The notes: generated by a model from the letters alone, not told the origin. A stretch of DNA of 64,000 nucleotides from Nesterenkonia marinintestina (GCF_025420485.1 NZ_JAOEFD010000004.1:111035-175034); one strand, 5' to 3'. Positions 43,802 through 53,143 are shown, counted from the stretch's first letter. Numbers and translations are program-made.

Positions 43802-44689
43802 TCACCAGGCGAGGATCAGCACCATGGTGACCAGGAAGCCGGCGAAGTAGTTGACCAGGATGAACCGCCGCCAGGCCGCATTGACCCGGTGGGCGGTCTC
43901 ATCGGTGACCGACCACCAGGGCACCGAGAGCACCAGGTAGGGGGTGACGGCGAGGGCGGCCACCTGGCCCGGCCACGGCAGGGTCAGGGCGAGCAGGCCC
44001 GAGGCCGTCCAGAGGACGACGGCCAGGCGCACGGTGCGTCGGGCTCCCGTCGCCGTGGCCACCGACCCGATGCCTGCACGCCGGTCGGGCTCCACGTCCT
44101 GCACCGCGCCGAAGGCGTGGGCGGCCATCCCCCACAGGAAGAACGCGCCCAGGATGAGTCCGGCCGTGGGTCCCGGCACGCCGCCTCCGGTGTCGGCGGC
44201 GAGGACGAATCCGACCGCGGCGGGGCTCACGAAGTGCGTGCTGGAGGTGATCGAGTCCAGGTACGGCCGCTCCTTGAAGCGCATCGGCGGGGCCGAATAG
44301 GCGACGACCGCGAAGAGGCTGATCCCCAGCAGCACCCACGTCGCCGGACCGGAGACCGCCGCGAGCACGACCGCGAAGGGGACGACGGACAGCGCCGAGG
44401 CCAGGAGCGTGGTCCGGTGGAGCCGTTGCGGAAGCACGGCCCCCTCGATCCCGCCCTTGCGAGGGTTGTTGAGGTCCGAGGCGTAGTCGAAGACGTCGTT
44501 GATCCCGTACATCGCCAGGTTGTAGGGGATGAGGAAGAACACGGCTCCGACGACGAGCAGCCAGTCGACCTGGCCGGCACCGAACAGGTAGGCGGCACCG
44601 AAGGGGTAGGCGGTGTTGATCCAGCTCACCGGTCGGGAGGCTGAGAGCAGCTGGGCGGCGGTCGAGGCGGGGGCTGCGGAGCGGCTCAT
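43802..44689 (-). CDS. crtEb: Lycopene elongase (UbiA-family prenyltransferase)
   Basis: A 295-residue UbiA protein that adds C5 units to lycopene to make C50 carotenoids. The first aspartate motif is NDVFDYASDLNNPRKGG, and a second region reads QDVEPDRRAGIGSVATATG; eight or nine membrane helices are visible. It is the last gene of crtB-crtI-crtYe-crtYf-crtEb and overlaps crtYf by 4 bases, which fixes the role better than the sequence alone. Confidence 0.92.
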   Translation of the reverse strand: MSRSAAPASTAAQLLSASRPVSWINTAYPFGAAYLFGAGQVDWLLVVGAVFFLIPYNLAMYGINDVFDYASDLNNPRKGGIEGAVLPQRLHRTTLLASALSVVPFAVVLAAVSGPATWVLLGISLFAVVAYSAPPMRFKERPYLDSITSSTHFVSPAAVGFVLAADTGGGVPGPTAGLILGAFFLWGMAAHAFGAVQDVEPDRRAGIGSVATATGARRTVRLAVVLWTASGLLALTLPWPGQVAALAVTPYLVLSVPWWSVTDETAHRVNAAWRRFILVNYFAGFLVTMVLILAW

Positions 44690-45042
44690 CGGGTGCCGCC
44701 TCCCTCGGGGCCGCCGCTGGGCGCAGCGCTCGGCCTCGGTGCAGACCTGCCCCGGGAGTCGCGACGCAGCAGCAGGTGCCACAGCGCCGGGAGCAGCAGC
44801 GCCCCGGCGATCGGATAGGAGAAGTCCTCCACGGGCGCCAGCCCCACGGCCAGTCCGGAGAGGTGGGCGTCCTCGTAGTGGAAGAACTCTGCGGCGATCA
44901 TGAGGTTGTCGAAGACCGCGGTCAGCAGATTCATCACCAGCAGGGTCACCCCCACCGCGGCCCACACCATCCGACGCCGGGCGACCAGAGCGACCGTCGC
45001 GGCGGCGCCGATGAAGACCAGGGTCAGCCACAGATACGTCAT
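44686..45042 (-). CDS. crtYf: C50 carotenoid cyclase subunit (CrtYf-like)
   Basis: A 118-residue heterodimeric cyclase subunit with three helices. The conserved PVEDFSYPI motif (here LAPVEDFSYPIAGALL) near residue 70 is typical. It overlaps crtYe and crtEb by 4 bases each. Whether the rings are epsilon (as in decaprenoxanthin) or gamma (as in sarcinaxanthin) cannot be told from this sequence. The C-terminus has about 25 Gly/Pro/Arg-rich extra residues. Confidence 0.9.
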   Translation of the reverse strand: MTYLWLTLVFIGAAATVALVARRRMVWAAVGVTLLVMNLLTAVFDNLMIAAEFFHYEDAHLSGLAVGLAPVEDFSYPIAGALLLPALWHLLLRRDSRGRSAPRPSAAPSGGPEGGGTR

Positions 45043-45425
45043 CGGCCGCTCCCGCCCGTCCCATCCGCGCCGACCTCAGCGGCCGGAGCACCGCGAGGAC
45101 CACGCGGACGACGCAGATGGGTCAGCACCCGCACCGCGCCGGTGTAGACCACCATCGTGCACAGCACCAGGAACATCAGGAACACCGGCTCCTCCAGCGG
45201 CATCTCCGGGCCGAGCATGATGCCGGTGTCCAATCGGCTCTCCCCGGAGAGGAAGATCCCCAGGCCGATGCCGGCCACGTCCCACAGCAGGAAGAACACC
45301 GTGCCGAGCAGGAGGACCAGTGCGGCCGCCCGAGGACGGCGGAAGAGGAAGAGCCGGTGACGGAAGTCGATGAGCAGCATGCAGGCCGCCGAGCCGAGCA
45401 GGGCGAGCAGATAGATCAGACCCAC
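45039..45425 (-). CDS. crtYe: C50 carotenoid cyclase subunit (CrtYe-like)
   Basis: A 128-residue membrane partner of CrtYf with three helices and the conserved cyclase motif GPEMPLEEPVFLMFL near residues 73-87. GTG at 45425 begins 2 bases after the crtI stop. The upstream open frame is only a crtI shadow. The pair forms the heterodimeric cyclase that closes the ends of the C50 chain. Confidence 0.9.
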   Translation of the reverse strand: MGLIYLLALLGSAACMLLIDFRHRLFLFRRPRAAALVLLLGTVFFLLWDVAGIGLGIFLSGESRLDTGIMLGPEMPLEEPVFLMFLVLCTMVVYTGAVRVLTHLRRPRGPRGAPAAEVGADGTGGSGR

Positions 45426-45427
45426 GC

Positions 45428-47083
45428 TCAGCCTCCGGTCCCGCCCGGGCGTCGCTGCGGGGGCGTGGGGCCGGGGCTGTGGTCCCCGCGCAGCCGTTTG
45501 AGCACCAGTTCGGCGCTGATGAGGCACATCGGGACGCCGACCCCCGGGGCCACGGTCGCCCCCGCGAAGTACAGGCCGTCGACCCGGGACGAGGCGTTCT
45601 GCGGACGGAACATCGCCGACTGGCCCAGCGTGTGGGCCGGGCCCAGGGCGCCGCCCCGCCAGGAGTGGTAGTCGGCGGCGAAGTCGCCGGGGCCGCGGGT
45701 GTGCCGCACGACGATCCGTCCGCGCAGGTCCGGGATCCCCGCCCACTCGGCGATCTGATCGACGGCGGCGTCGGCCATGCGCTCGACCGGCTCGTCGCCG
45801 TCGCCGTCGGGCCCGCCCTGACCGATGCCCGGCTCCGCGGGACAGGGGATGAGTACGAAGAGGTTCTCGTGGCCGGCCGGGGCGGCCTCGGGGTCGGTGG
45901 CGCTGGGGCGGCACACATAGATCGACGGGGTCTCCGGCCAGTCCGCGTCCTCACCGAAGATCGCCTCGAACTGCGGGGTCCAGTCGTCGGCGAAGAGCAG
46001 ACTGTGGTGCGCCAGCTCCGGCAGCTTCCCGCGCACACCCAGCATGACCAGGACGGCGCCGGGCCCGCTGACGGCGCGGGTGTCCCACCACTTCTGGGGT
46101 CGGCTGCGGTATGCCTCGGCGAGCAGCGCGGTCTCGGTGTGGTGCAGGTCCGCTCCGGAGACGACGACGTCGGCGTCGTCCTGGTGCTCGGCCCCGTCCG
46201 CGTCGCGCCGGCGCACCCCGGTGACCCGGCCGCGTGCGGCACCGGGCCGGCGGCGCCGCAGCCGTGGGGCGACCACGATCTCGGTGACCTCGCTGCCGGT
46301 GACGATCTCTGCTCCGGCCCGGCGCGCCGCATCGGCCAGAGCATCGACGACTCGGGCGAAGCCGCCCATCGGATGGCGGACCCCGTCGGCGAGGTCGAGG
46401 TGGCTCATCAGGTGGTACATCGCCGGGGCGTCCTCAGGTCGGCTGCCCAGGAAGACCGCCGGGTATCCGAGGATCTGACGCAGCACCGTGTGGGTGAACC
46501 GGTCGGCGACGTACCGCTGCAGTGACCGCGCGAGCAGGGTGGTCAGCTGCGGCAGCGCGGCCAGCACCTCACGGGAGGCGAAGCCGGTGGGTCGGGTGAA
46601 CGGGTTGTAGAGGAAGCGACGCTCGGCGATCTCGGAGGTCCGCTCGGCCGAATCCAGATAGTCGGCGAGCGCCTTCCCCGCACCGGGCTCCAGCCGTTCG
46701 AAGAGCTCACGGTTCCGGGCGGCGTCGGCGTGGACGTCCACGGGTTCGGAGGCGCGTCCCGCCGCCGGTTCGGGGAACACCCGGTATCCGGGGTCGAGGT
46801 CCACGAGCTCCAGCTCGTCGTCCACGCTGGTGCCGGCCATCGCGAAGAAGTGCTCGAAGACCCGCGGCATCAGGTACCAGGAGGGCCCGGTGTCGAAGCG
46901 GAAACCGCGGTCCTCGATGCGCCCGGCACGTCCGCCGAGGGACTCGGAGCGCTCGTAGACGGTCACGCGGTGGCCGTCGCGGGCCAGCAGGGCCGCGGTC
47001 GCCAGACCGGCGACGCCGGCACCGATGATCGCGATCCGACGGCCGACGGAATGGTCGTCGCGTGTGGTCGCAGGCTCCGTCAT
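45428..47083 (-). CDS. crtI: Phytoene desaturase
   Basis: A 551-residue FAD-dependent desaturase that converts phytoene to lycopene. The N-terminal dinucleotide fold is IAIIGAGVAGLATAALLARDG with the following YERSESLGGRAG, then RFDTGPSWYLMP, HPMGGF and a late YFAGATVAPGVGVPMCLISAE. The length is a little above the usual 490-520, owing to internal Arg/Asp-rich loops. ATG at 47083 overlaps the crtB end by 4 bases. Confidence 0.95.
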   Translation of the reverse strand: MTEPATTRDDHSVGRRIAIIGAGVAGLATAALLARDGHRVTVYERSESLGGRAGRIEDRGFRFDTGPSWYLMPRVFEHFFAMAGTSVDDELELVDLDPGYRVFPEPAAGRASEPVDVHADAARNRELFERLEPGAGKALADYLDSAERTSEIAERRFLYNPFTRPTGFASREVLAALPQLTTLLARSLQRYVADRFTHTVLRQILGYPAVFLGSRPEDAPAMYHLMSHLDLADGVRHPMGGFARVVDALADAARRAGAEIVTGSEVTEIVVAPRLRRRRPGAARGRVTGVRRRDADGAEHQDDADVVVSGADLHHTETALLAEAYRSRPQKWWDTRAVSGPGAVLVMLGVRGKLPELAHHSLLFADDWTPQFEAIFGEDADWPETPSIYVCRPSATDPEAAPAGHENLFVLIPCPAEPGIGQGGPDGDGDEPVERMADAAVDQIAEWAGIPDLRGRIVVRHTRGPGDFAADYHSWRGGALGPAHTLGQSAMFRPQNASSRVDGLYFAGATVAPGVGVPMCLISAELVLKRLRGDHSPGPTPPQRRPGGTGG

Positions 47084-47979
47084 CGGGTGCTCCTCGTCGG
47101 GGTCGGCCGCAGGGCGGGGCCGGTGGGTGCGAGCGCCTGGGCCAGCAGCCGCAGCTTCACCGGGTCCGGCACGCGGATGCGTCGTCGTCGCAGCTCGTGG
47201 GTGGGGGTGGCCGCGAGCCGGCGCAGCAGCTCGGCGAAGAACAGGTGGGCCGCCGTCACCGCCGCCCGGCAGTCCCTCGGCAGCAGCGGGATGACGGCGG
47301 CGGCGGCGTCGAGCTGCTCGGCGATGGTCCGCACCCATGCCTGATGCTCCTCCACGGTGAGCACGCCGCGGTCGGAGAGGTAGTTCCGGCCCAGATCCTC
47401 CGAGTCCGCGGCGAGGTCGCGCAGGAAGTTCACGTTCTGGAAGGCCGCGCCGAGACGGCGCGCCCCGACCTCCAGGCGGGCCCGTTCCGCCGGAGACGGA
47501 GTCTCTTCCCGCAGGAACACCCGCAGGCACATGAGTCCGACCACCTCGGCCGAACCGTAGACATATCGGTCCCGCTCCCCGGCGTCGGCGGGAGAGCCGG
47601 AGAGGTCGGCGCGCATCGACTCGAAGAAGGGACCTGTCAGCGTGGTGTCGATACCCGCCTGCCGAGCGGTGCGGGCGAAGCTGTGGATGACCAGGTCAGT
47701 GCTGAAGCCCGATGCCATCGCCCGGCGGGTCTCGGCCTCGTAGCGGTCCAACGTCTCGGCCTGCGCCTCAGGCCCGAGCCCGAAACCGGCGGCGGTGCCG
47801 TCGACGATCTCGTCGGCCACGCGCACCAGGGCATAGATGCTGCGCACGTGGGCGCGGTGGCGGCGACCGAGCAGCCGCGTGGCCCAGCCGAAGGAGGTGG
47901 AATAGGCATCGATCACATCGTCCGCTGCCGCATCTGCAGTCCGGGTGAACCGCCGCGCCGGCGAGGGTTCCGCACTCAC
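47080..47979 (-). CDS. crtB: Phytoene synthase
   Basis: A 299-residue squalene/phytoene synthase joining two geranylgeranyl diphosphates. The aspartate-rich motifs are DEIVD (residues 56-60) and QNVNFLRDLAAD near 180. GTG at 47979 has GAGGAGGTT upstream. It starts the operon; the expected GGPP synthase gene crtE and an isomerase gene are not in the window, so they must lie elsewhere. Confidence 0.94.
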   Translation of the reverse strand: MSAEPSPARRFTRTADAAADDVIDAYSTSFGWATRLLGRRHRAHVRSIYALVRVADEIVDGTAAGFGLGPEAQAETLDRYEAETRRAMASGFSTDLVIHSFARTARQAGIDTTLTGPFFESMRADLSGSPADAGERDRYVYGSAEVVGLMCLRVFLREETPSPAERARLEVGARRLGAAFQNVNFLRDLAADSEDLGRNYLSDRGVLTVEEHQAWVRTIAEQLDAAAAVIPLLPRDCRAAVTAAHLFFAELLRRLAATPTHELRRRRIRVPDPVKLRLLAQALAPTGPALRPTPTRSTR

Positions 47980-48144
47980 GCGAACCTCCTCATCACCGGC
48001 GCCGAGTCCTCGACCATCCTATCGGGAACCCGGCCGGGCAGATCTTCGGAGGTCTCGCTGAGACACTTTCCTGCTGATCCGCGGCGTCATCTCGTATTCT
48101 GGGAGCCATTCCCGTCGCACCTCGGAGCAGAAGGGAGCCGCTCG

Positions 48145-49215
48145 GTGACCATCGGCGCCCAAGCCCGGGCAGACCTCGGGGCCACTCCGCGGGCCGAAAC
48201 GTTGGCTGAGACCAAGTCCTACCTGCTCGAGCGCGCCATCCACTCGGGGTCGACCAGCACGATGCTCGCCCACCGGGCCCTGGTGCGCGGGATCGACTTC
48301 GCCCCGGACCGTCAGCAGCGGCTGAGCGTGCGGCACCAGGGACGCAGAGTGTGGTTCAACGGAGCCCGATCCAACCTCAACGGCGTGTTGGCCAAGCGGT
48401 GCACGCTGTTCAAAGATGTGACCTCCCGACTGCTGCGCACCTACGGGGTGGACGCACCCGAGAACATGGTCTTCCGTGCTGACGAGCCTGACCTGGCCTG
48501 GTCCTGGGCCCAGCGCCGGCTGCCGGTCGTCGTCAAGCCGAACTCCGGGGACGGAGGACGCCAGATTCACCTGGACATCCGCGACGCCGACGAGTTCTCC
48601 GAAGCCTTCCGCGACGTCGCCGCCTCCGACGGCGATGCGCTCGTCGAACGGTTCATCCGCGGCGTCGAGCACCGGGTGCTGATGATCTTCGGTCAGGTCG
48701 CCGCCGCGGCCCGGCGGGCGCCGGCCCACGTCGTCGGCGACGGCTCCTCCACGGTCGCCGCCCTCGTCGAGGAGAAGAACCGTGCTCGCCGCGAGGCCGA
48801 CAACCCCGCCCACTGGGAGATCCCGGTCGACGAGCTGACCACCCGCACCCTCGCACAGCACGGCTGGGAGTGGTCCACGGTGCCCGATGACGGCAGGCAT
48901 GTGCCGCTGCGGGCGAACTCCAACGTCCACAGCGGCGGGGACGGGATCGACGCCACGGATGAGCTGACCTCGGCGGAGATCGGTCTGGCCGAACGCACCG
49001 TGCGCTCGATCCCGGGTCTGAGACTGGCCGGACTGGATCTGCTGCTGCCCCGCAACCCCGACGGCTCCCCCGGCCCGGGCGAGCCCATGGTCCTGGAGAT
49101 CAACGCCAGTCCCATGATGATCGGCCATCACTACCCCTGGGTCGGCTCGCCCCGGGACGTCACCGGGATGCTGCTCGACGCCATGTTCCCGGAGAAGGCG
49201 CTGGACCCGAGATGA
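48145..49215 (+). CDS. ATP-grasp ligase-like protein (cyanophycin synthetase/GshF-type domain)
   Basis: A 356-residue ATP-grasp protein. The ATP lysine is in LPVVVKPNSGDGGRQIHLDI, the central strand in DALVERFIRGVEHRVLMIFGQVAAAARRAPAHVVGDGSSTV, and the metal residues in LAGLDLLL and MVLEINASPMM. The form resembles the ATP-grasp domains of cyanophycin synthetase and of the two-domain glutathione enzyme GshF, but neither the Mur-ligase nor the gamma-glutamylcysteine part is present. It should join an acid to an amine; the substrates are unknown. GTG at 48145 has AAGGGAG 7 bases upstream. It diverges from crtB and precedes an oxidoreductase and a photolyase. Confidence 0.8.
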   Translation: MTIGAQARADLGATPRAETLAETKSYLLERAIHSGSTSTMLAHRALVRGIDFAPDRQQRLSVRHQGRRVWFNGARSNLNGVLAKRCTLFKDVTSRLLRTYGVDAPENMVFRADEPDLAWSWAQRRLPVVVKPNSGDGGRQIHLDIRDADEFSEAFRDVAASDGDALVERFIRGVEHRVLMIFGQVAAAARRAPAHVVGDGSSTVAALVEEKNRARREADNPAHWEIPVDELTTRTLAQHGWEWSTVPDDGRHVPLRANSNVHSGGDGIDATDELTSAEIGLAERTVRSIPGLRLAGLDLLLPRNPDGSPGPGEPMVLEINASPMMIGHHYPWVGSPRDVTGMLLDAMFPEKALDPR

Positions 49216-49225
49216 GGGAGACACC

Positions 49226-50809
49226 ATGAGCGACCGACCGGCCGATGACGCGAGTCCGCGACACCGGACCCCCGACACCTCGGAGGAGGCCCGACTCGGA
49301 CCCGAGCGGGTCGCCCCCACACCCTCTCCCCGACGGGTGCTGGTGCTCGGCGCGACCGGCTACATCGGCGGACGGCTGGTCCCGCGCCTGCTGCAGGCCG
49401 GTCATCAGGTGCGCGTCGCGGTGCGCTCCCCGCAGAAGCTCGTCGACGTCCCGTGGGCGGATCAGGTGGAGACCCATCAGGTCGATCTCGACGACGGCGT
49501 CGGACTCGACGAGGCCATGGCCGACGTCGACGTCGTCTACCACCTGGTGCATTCGATGGGCGGAGGCTCCGACTTCGAACAGCATGAGGCAGAGATGGCG
49601 CACCGGATCGCCGACTCCGCCGCGGGGGCGGGGGTCTCGAGGGCCGTGTACCTCGGCGGGCTGCACCCGAACGACCGCGAGCTCTCTCCCCACATGCGCT
49701 CCCGCGCCACCGTGGGCCAGATCCTGCTGGACAGCCCCGTCGACACCATCGCCTTCCAGGCCGGGATCATCATCGGCTCCGGATCCGCATCCTTCGAGAT
49801 GATCCGCCACCTGGCCCTGGCGCTGCGCGTCATGCCCGCCCCCGACTGGGTGGCCAACCGGGTGGAGCCGATCGGGGTGCGCGACGTCCTGCACTACCTG
49901 GTCCGCGCCGCCGACGTCACCGGTCCGGTCAACCGTGCCCTGGACATCGGCTCCCGCGACGTCTTCACCTACGCCGAGGTCATGCGGGAGTTCGCCCGGC
50001 TGGCCGGTCTGCGCCGACGCGTCGTGCTCGCGCTGCCGCTGCCGGCGGCCACGCTCTCCGGGATCTGGGTCGGACTGGTCACCCCGCTGCCGATGGCGCT
50101 GACCCGGCCGCTGGTGCAGTCCCTCCAGGAGGACGCGATCACCGACGACCACGACGTCGACGAGATCATCCCGCCGCCGGCCCGGGGGCTGCTCAGCTAC
50201 GCCGAATCGGTGAAGCTGGCCCTGCGGCGCGAGGAGGAGGGTGCGATCGACACGTCGTGGGACGCCGACGTCGGGGAGCTCGACCAGGCCGCCGGGTCGT
50301 TGCCCAGCGACCCCGAGTGGTCGGGCCGCCCGGTCCATGTGGACCGGCGCAGCGCCCACGTCGAGGGGGCGACCGCCGCCGACGTGTGGCCTGTCATCGA
50401 GGGGATCGGTGGGGAGAACGGCTGGTACTCGATGCCCGCGGCTTGGAAGATCCGCGGTGTGGTGGACAAGCTCGCCGGCGGGGCCGGTCTGAACCGAGGG
50501 CGTCGTCTGCCGGACGAGCTGCGCGTCGGCGATCCGGTGGACTGGTGGCGGGTGGAGACCCTCGAGCGGGATCGACGCCTGGTGCTGCGCGCCGAGATGC
50601 GGGTCTCCGGGGACGCCTGGCTGGAGTTCCTCGTCGAGGACGAACCCGGCGGGTGCCGGTACACCCAGCGGGCCGTCTTCTTCCCGGAGAACGTCCTGGG
50701 ACGTGCCTACTGGGCGGCGATGGCGCCGTTCCATCGGTTCATCTTCCCGGCCATGCGGAAGAACATCATCGCCGCCGCCCACGCGCGACGCACGGAGGGG
50801 GCCGCATGA
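49226..50809 (+). CDS. Extended-SDR NAD(P)-binding protein with DUF2867 domain
   Basis: 527 residues. An N-terminal Rossmann domain (VLVLGATGYIGGRLVPRLLQAGHQV) of the atypical NmrA/YbjT type is followed from about residue 350 by a C-terminal domain like DUF2867 (GENGWYSMPAAWKIRGVVDKLAGGAG, then DWWRVETLERDRRLVLRAEM). This architecture is widespread in actinobacteria and uncharacterised. It starts 10 bases after the ATP-grasp gene and ends overlapping the photolyase start (ATGA), so the three are cotranscribed. Confidence 0.85.
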   Translation: MSDRPADDASPRHRTPDTSEEARLGPERVAPTPSPRRVLVLGATGYIGGRLVPRLLQAGHQVRVAVRSPQKLVDVPWADQVETHQVDLDDGVGLDEAMADVDVVYHLVHSMGGGSDFEQHEAEMAHRIADSAAGAGVSRAVYLGGLHPNDRELSPHMRSRATVGQILLDSPVDTIAFQAGIIIGSGSASFEMIRHLALALRVMPAPDWVANRVEPIGVRDVLHYLVRAADVTGPVNRALDIGSRDVFTYAEVMREFARLAGLRRRVVLALPLPAATLSGIWVGLVTPLPMALTRPLVQSLQEDAITDDHDVDEIIPPPARGLLSYAESVKLALRREEEGAIDTSWDADVGELDQAAGSLPSDPEWSGRPVHVDRRSAHVEGATAADVWPVIEGIGGENGWYSMPAAWKIRGVVDKLAGGAGLNRGRRLPDELRVGDPVDWWRVETLERDRRLVLRAEMRVSGDAWLEFLVEDEPGGCRYTQRAVFFPENVLGRAYWAAMAPFHRFIFPAMRKNIIAAAHARRTEGAA

Positions 50810-52215
50810 CCCGCACCCTGGTGTGGTTCCGCGACGATCTGCGCACCGCCGACCACCCGGCCCTCCATGCGGCCTGCGTCCGGGCCGCCGAAGCCGGAGA
50901 GGGCTCGGGGGCCGGCTCCGGCGACGTCGTCGCGCTCTACGTCCTCGACGAGGTGAGTCCCGGGGTGCGCGCCCTGGGCGGGGCGGTGAAGTGGTGGCTG
51001 CACGGAGCCCTGGAGTCGCTGGAGGAACGGCTGCGTGGACTCGGAGTCCCGCTGCTGGTCCGCTCCGGCGATCCGGCCCGCCTGGTCCCCGAGCTGGCCG
51101 AGGCGCTGGGGGTCGACCGGGTCCATTGGTCTCGGCGCTACGGGGGTCCCGAGCGGGACGTCGACGCCGGCATCAAGGGACGGCTGTCCGCGCAGGGGGT
51201 GACTCCGGAGAGCTTCCCGTCCTCGCTGCTGCACGAACCGTGGACGGTGGAGACCCAGAACGGCGGGTCGTACAAGGTGTTCACTCCGTTCTGGCGGGAG
51301 GTCGGCGCTCGTAGTCAGGAGGATCCGCTGCCGGAGCCTCGGCCGGTGGCTGAGTATGAGCGCGTCGCCGGTGCCGTCTCCGGCTCCGGGGTGTCCCGCG
51401 GCTCGGTCTCCGACTTGGATCTGCGGCCCACGGCACCGGACTGGGCCGGCGGGCTGCGGCGCACCTGGGACCCCACCGAATCGGGCGGACACCGACGGCT
51501 GGAGACCTTCCTGCAGGAGAAGGTCGACGACTACGACGAGTCCCGTGACCGCCCGGAGCTCGACGGCACCTCCGGCCTCTCCCCCTACCTGAGGTTCGGA
51601 CAGCTCAGCCCCCGGCAGGTCTGGACCGCCGCCCATGAGGAGGCGCCGGAGCAGGCGTCCGGCTTCCTCTCCGAGCTGGGGTGGCGGGAGTTCTGCTGGC
51701 ACCTGCTGTACCACTTCCCCCAGATGCCCCACCGGAACCTCAAGGCGCAGTTCGACGCCTACCCGTGGAGCACCCGGAGGGAGCAGCCGGAGCTGTTCCG
51801 CGCGTGGGCCCGCGGTGAGACCGGTTTCGCCTGGGTGGATGCCGGACAGCGGGAGCTCTGGGACACCGGGCATATGCACAATCGGGTGCGGATGGCCTCG
51901 GCGAGCCTGCTGATCAAGAACTTCGGCATCGACTGGCGAGAGGGTGAGGCCTGGTTCTGGGACACCTTGGTCGACGCCGACGCCGCCTCGAACCCGGCGA
52001 ACTGGCAGTGGGTGGCCGGCTGCGGCGCCGATGTGGCCCCGTACTTCAGGATCTTCAATCCCGAGCGGCAGCTGGAGCGCTTCGACCCGAAGCACCGGTA
52101 CGTCGCGCGCTGGATCCCGGAGCTGGGCACCGACGACTATCCGGAGCCGGTGGTTGACCTCGCCGAATCCCGCCGGGAGGCGCTGGCCCACTACGAGTCG
52201 ATCAGGGGCCGCTGA
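50806..52215 (+). CDS. phr: Deoxyribodipyrimidine photolyase (class I CPD type)
   Basis: A 469-residue DNA photolyase. The N-terminal antenna domain begins TLVWFRDDLRTADHPAL. The FAD domain shows LSPYLRFGQLSPRQVW, FLSELGWREFCWHLLYHFP, WDTGHMHNRVRMASASLLIKNF and NWQWVAGCGADVAPYFRIFNP. The N-terminal WFRxDLR and WQWVAGxGxDxAPYFRIFNP are standard class I signatures. It would reverse UV-induced pyrimidine dimers; its location next to the carotenoid operon suggests a light-protection gene set. Its 3' end overlaps the convergent SDR gene by 25 bases. Confidence 0.94.
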   Translation: MTRTLVWFRDDLRTADHPALHAACVRAAEAGEGSGAGSGDVVALYVLDEVSPGVRALGGAVKWWLHGALESLEERLRGLGVPLLVRSGDPARLVPELAEALGVDRVHWSRRYGGPERDVDAGIKGRLSAQGVTPESFPSSLLHEPWTVETQNGGSYKVFTPFWREVGARSQEDPLPEPRPVAEYERVAGAVSGSGVSRGSVSDLDLRPTAPDWAGGLRRTWDPTESGGHRRLETFLQEKVDDYDESRDRPELDGTSGLSPYLRFGQLSPRQVWTAAHEEAPEQASGFLSELGWREFCWHLLYHFPQMPHRNLKAQFDAYPWSTRREQPELFRAWARGETGFAWVDAGQRELWDTGHMHNRVRMASASLLIKNFGIDWREGEAWFWDTLVDADAASNPANWQWVAGCGADVAPYFRIFNPERQLERFDPKHRYVARWIPELGTDDYPEPVVDLAESRREALAHYESIRGR

Positions 52216-53111
52216 GGGGCGGCTGGGACCGTTGAGGGCTCACCGGTCCCTGCCTCGGGGGTGAGTCCGAGCATCTGCCGGGTGAGTCGCCAGTGGGACT
52301 CGGCGACGTCGTCGTCGGACGCGAGCGCGGAGAGCCTGGATCGGGTGCGGTCGGCGTCGTAGTGCACGCCGGGCTGCCAGGTGCGGCCGGGGATCCCGTC
52401 GATGAAGTGCACCAGGTTGTCACCACCGTCGATGACGTTGAGAGGTGATACCAGTCCGGCGCTGCGGTAGAGGAAGCGGTGGCGCAGGGAGAGGGCCGAG
52501 GCCAGGCCGGTGTTGATGACCCCCGGGTGGAAGGACACCGGTCGCAGCGTCGGACGATGCCGGGCCAGCGCGCGGGCGTAGAGCACATTGCCGAGCTTCG
52601 AGGCGGCGTAGGCGTGGTGCGGACACCAGTGGTCTCCGCCCTCCAACCGTCGACGGTCCAAGGGCGGGGTGAGCACCGAGTGGCGTTCGGCGCGGCTTGC
52701 GGTGACCACTACGGCGGCGCCGGCGGACTGCGGCGCCCCGATGAGGTCGGCGAGGAGCTCGGTGAGCAGCGCGTGGGCCAGATGGTTGACCTGCAGGGTG
52801 GCCTCGAAGCCGTCGACGGTGCGCCGGTGGTGCCGGTGGACGGCGGCCGCGTTCAGGGCCAGGACGTCGATCCTCCCGCAGCGCTGACGCAGCTGTTCCG
52901 CGGCGGTGCGGACCTGGTCCAGCTCGGTGAAGTCGGCGATCAGATGTTCGGCGCCGGTCGCCTCGGCGACTCGACGGGTACGTTCCGGGTCGCGGCCGAG
53001 CAGGAGGAGTCGGGTGTCCTCTCGGCGACCCAGCCGGTGTGCGGCCGCGGCACCGATCCCTGCGCTGGCCCCGGTGATCACGACGGTGCGGCGGCTGGGC
53101 ATGGGGTCCAT
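52191..53111 (-). CDS. Short-chain dehydrogenase/reductase
   Basis: A 306-residue classical SDR. The nucleotide loop is TVVITGASAGIGAAAA, the structural ALNAAAV block follows and the active-site pair is YAASKLGN. The insert after the catalytic lysine (VSFHPGVINTGLAS) is of the retinol-dehydrogenase-like type. The substrate is unknown. ATG at 53111; divergent from the MDR gene across a palindrome-rich spacer; the 3' end overlaps the photolyase. Confidence 0.85.
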   Translation of the reverse strand: MDPMPSRRTVVITGASAGIGAAAAHRLGRREDTRLLLLGRDPERTRRVAEATGAEHLIADFTELDQVRTAAEQLRQRCGRIDVLALNAAAVHRHHRRTVDGFEATLQVNHLAHALLTELLADLIGAPQSAGAAVVVTASRAERHSVLTPPLDRRRLEGGDHWCPHHAYAASKLGNVLYARALARHRPTLRPVSFHPGVINTGLASALSLRHRFLYRSAGLVSPLNVIDGGDNLVHFIDGIPGRTWQPGVHYDADRTRSRLSALASDDDVAESHWRLTRQMLGLTPEAGTGEPSTVPAAPQRPLIDS

Positions 53112-53143
53112 CCTCCCATCACCTCCTCTGCCGTCCCCTCACC

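Noticed and set aside
41721..43850. Upper-strand open frame of 709 codons over the amino-acid permease
   Set aside because: The first part is the antisense of a clear membrane permease, and its tail is an off-frame reading of the membrane-protein gene at 43147-43776.
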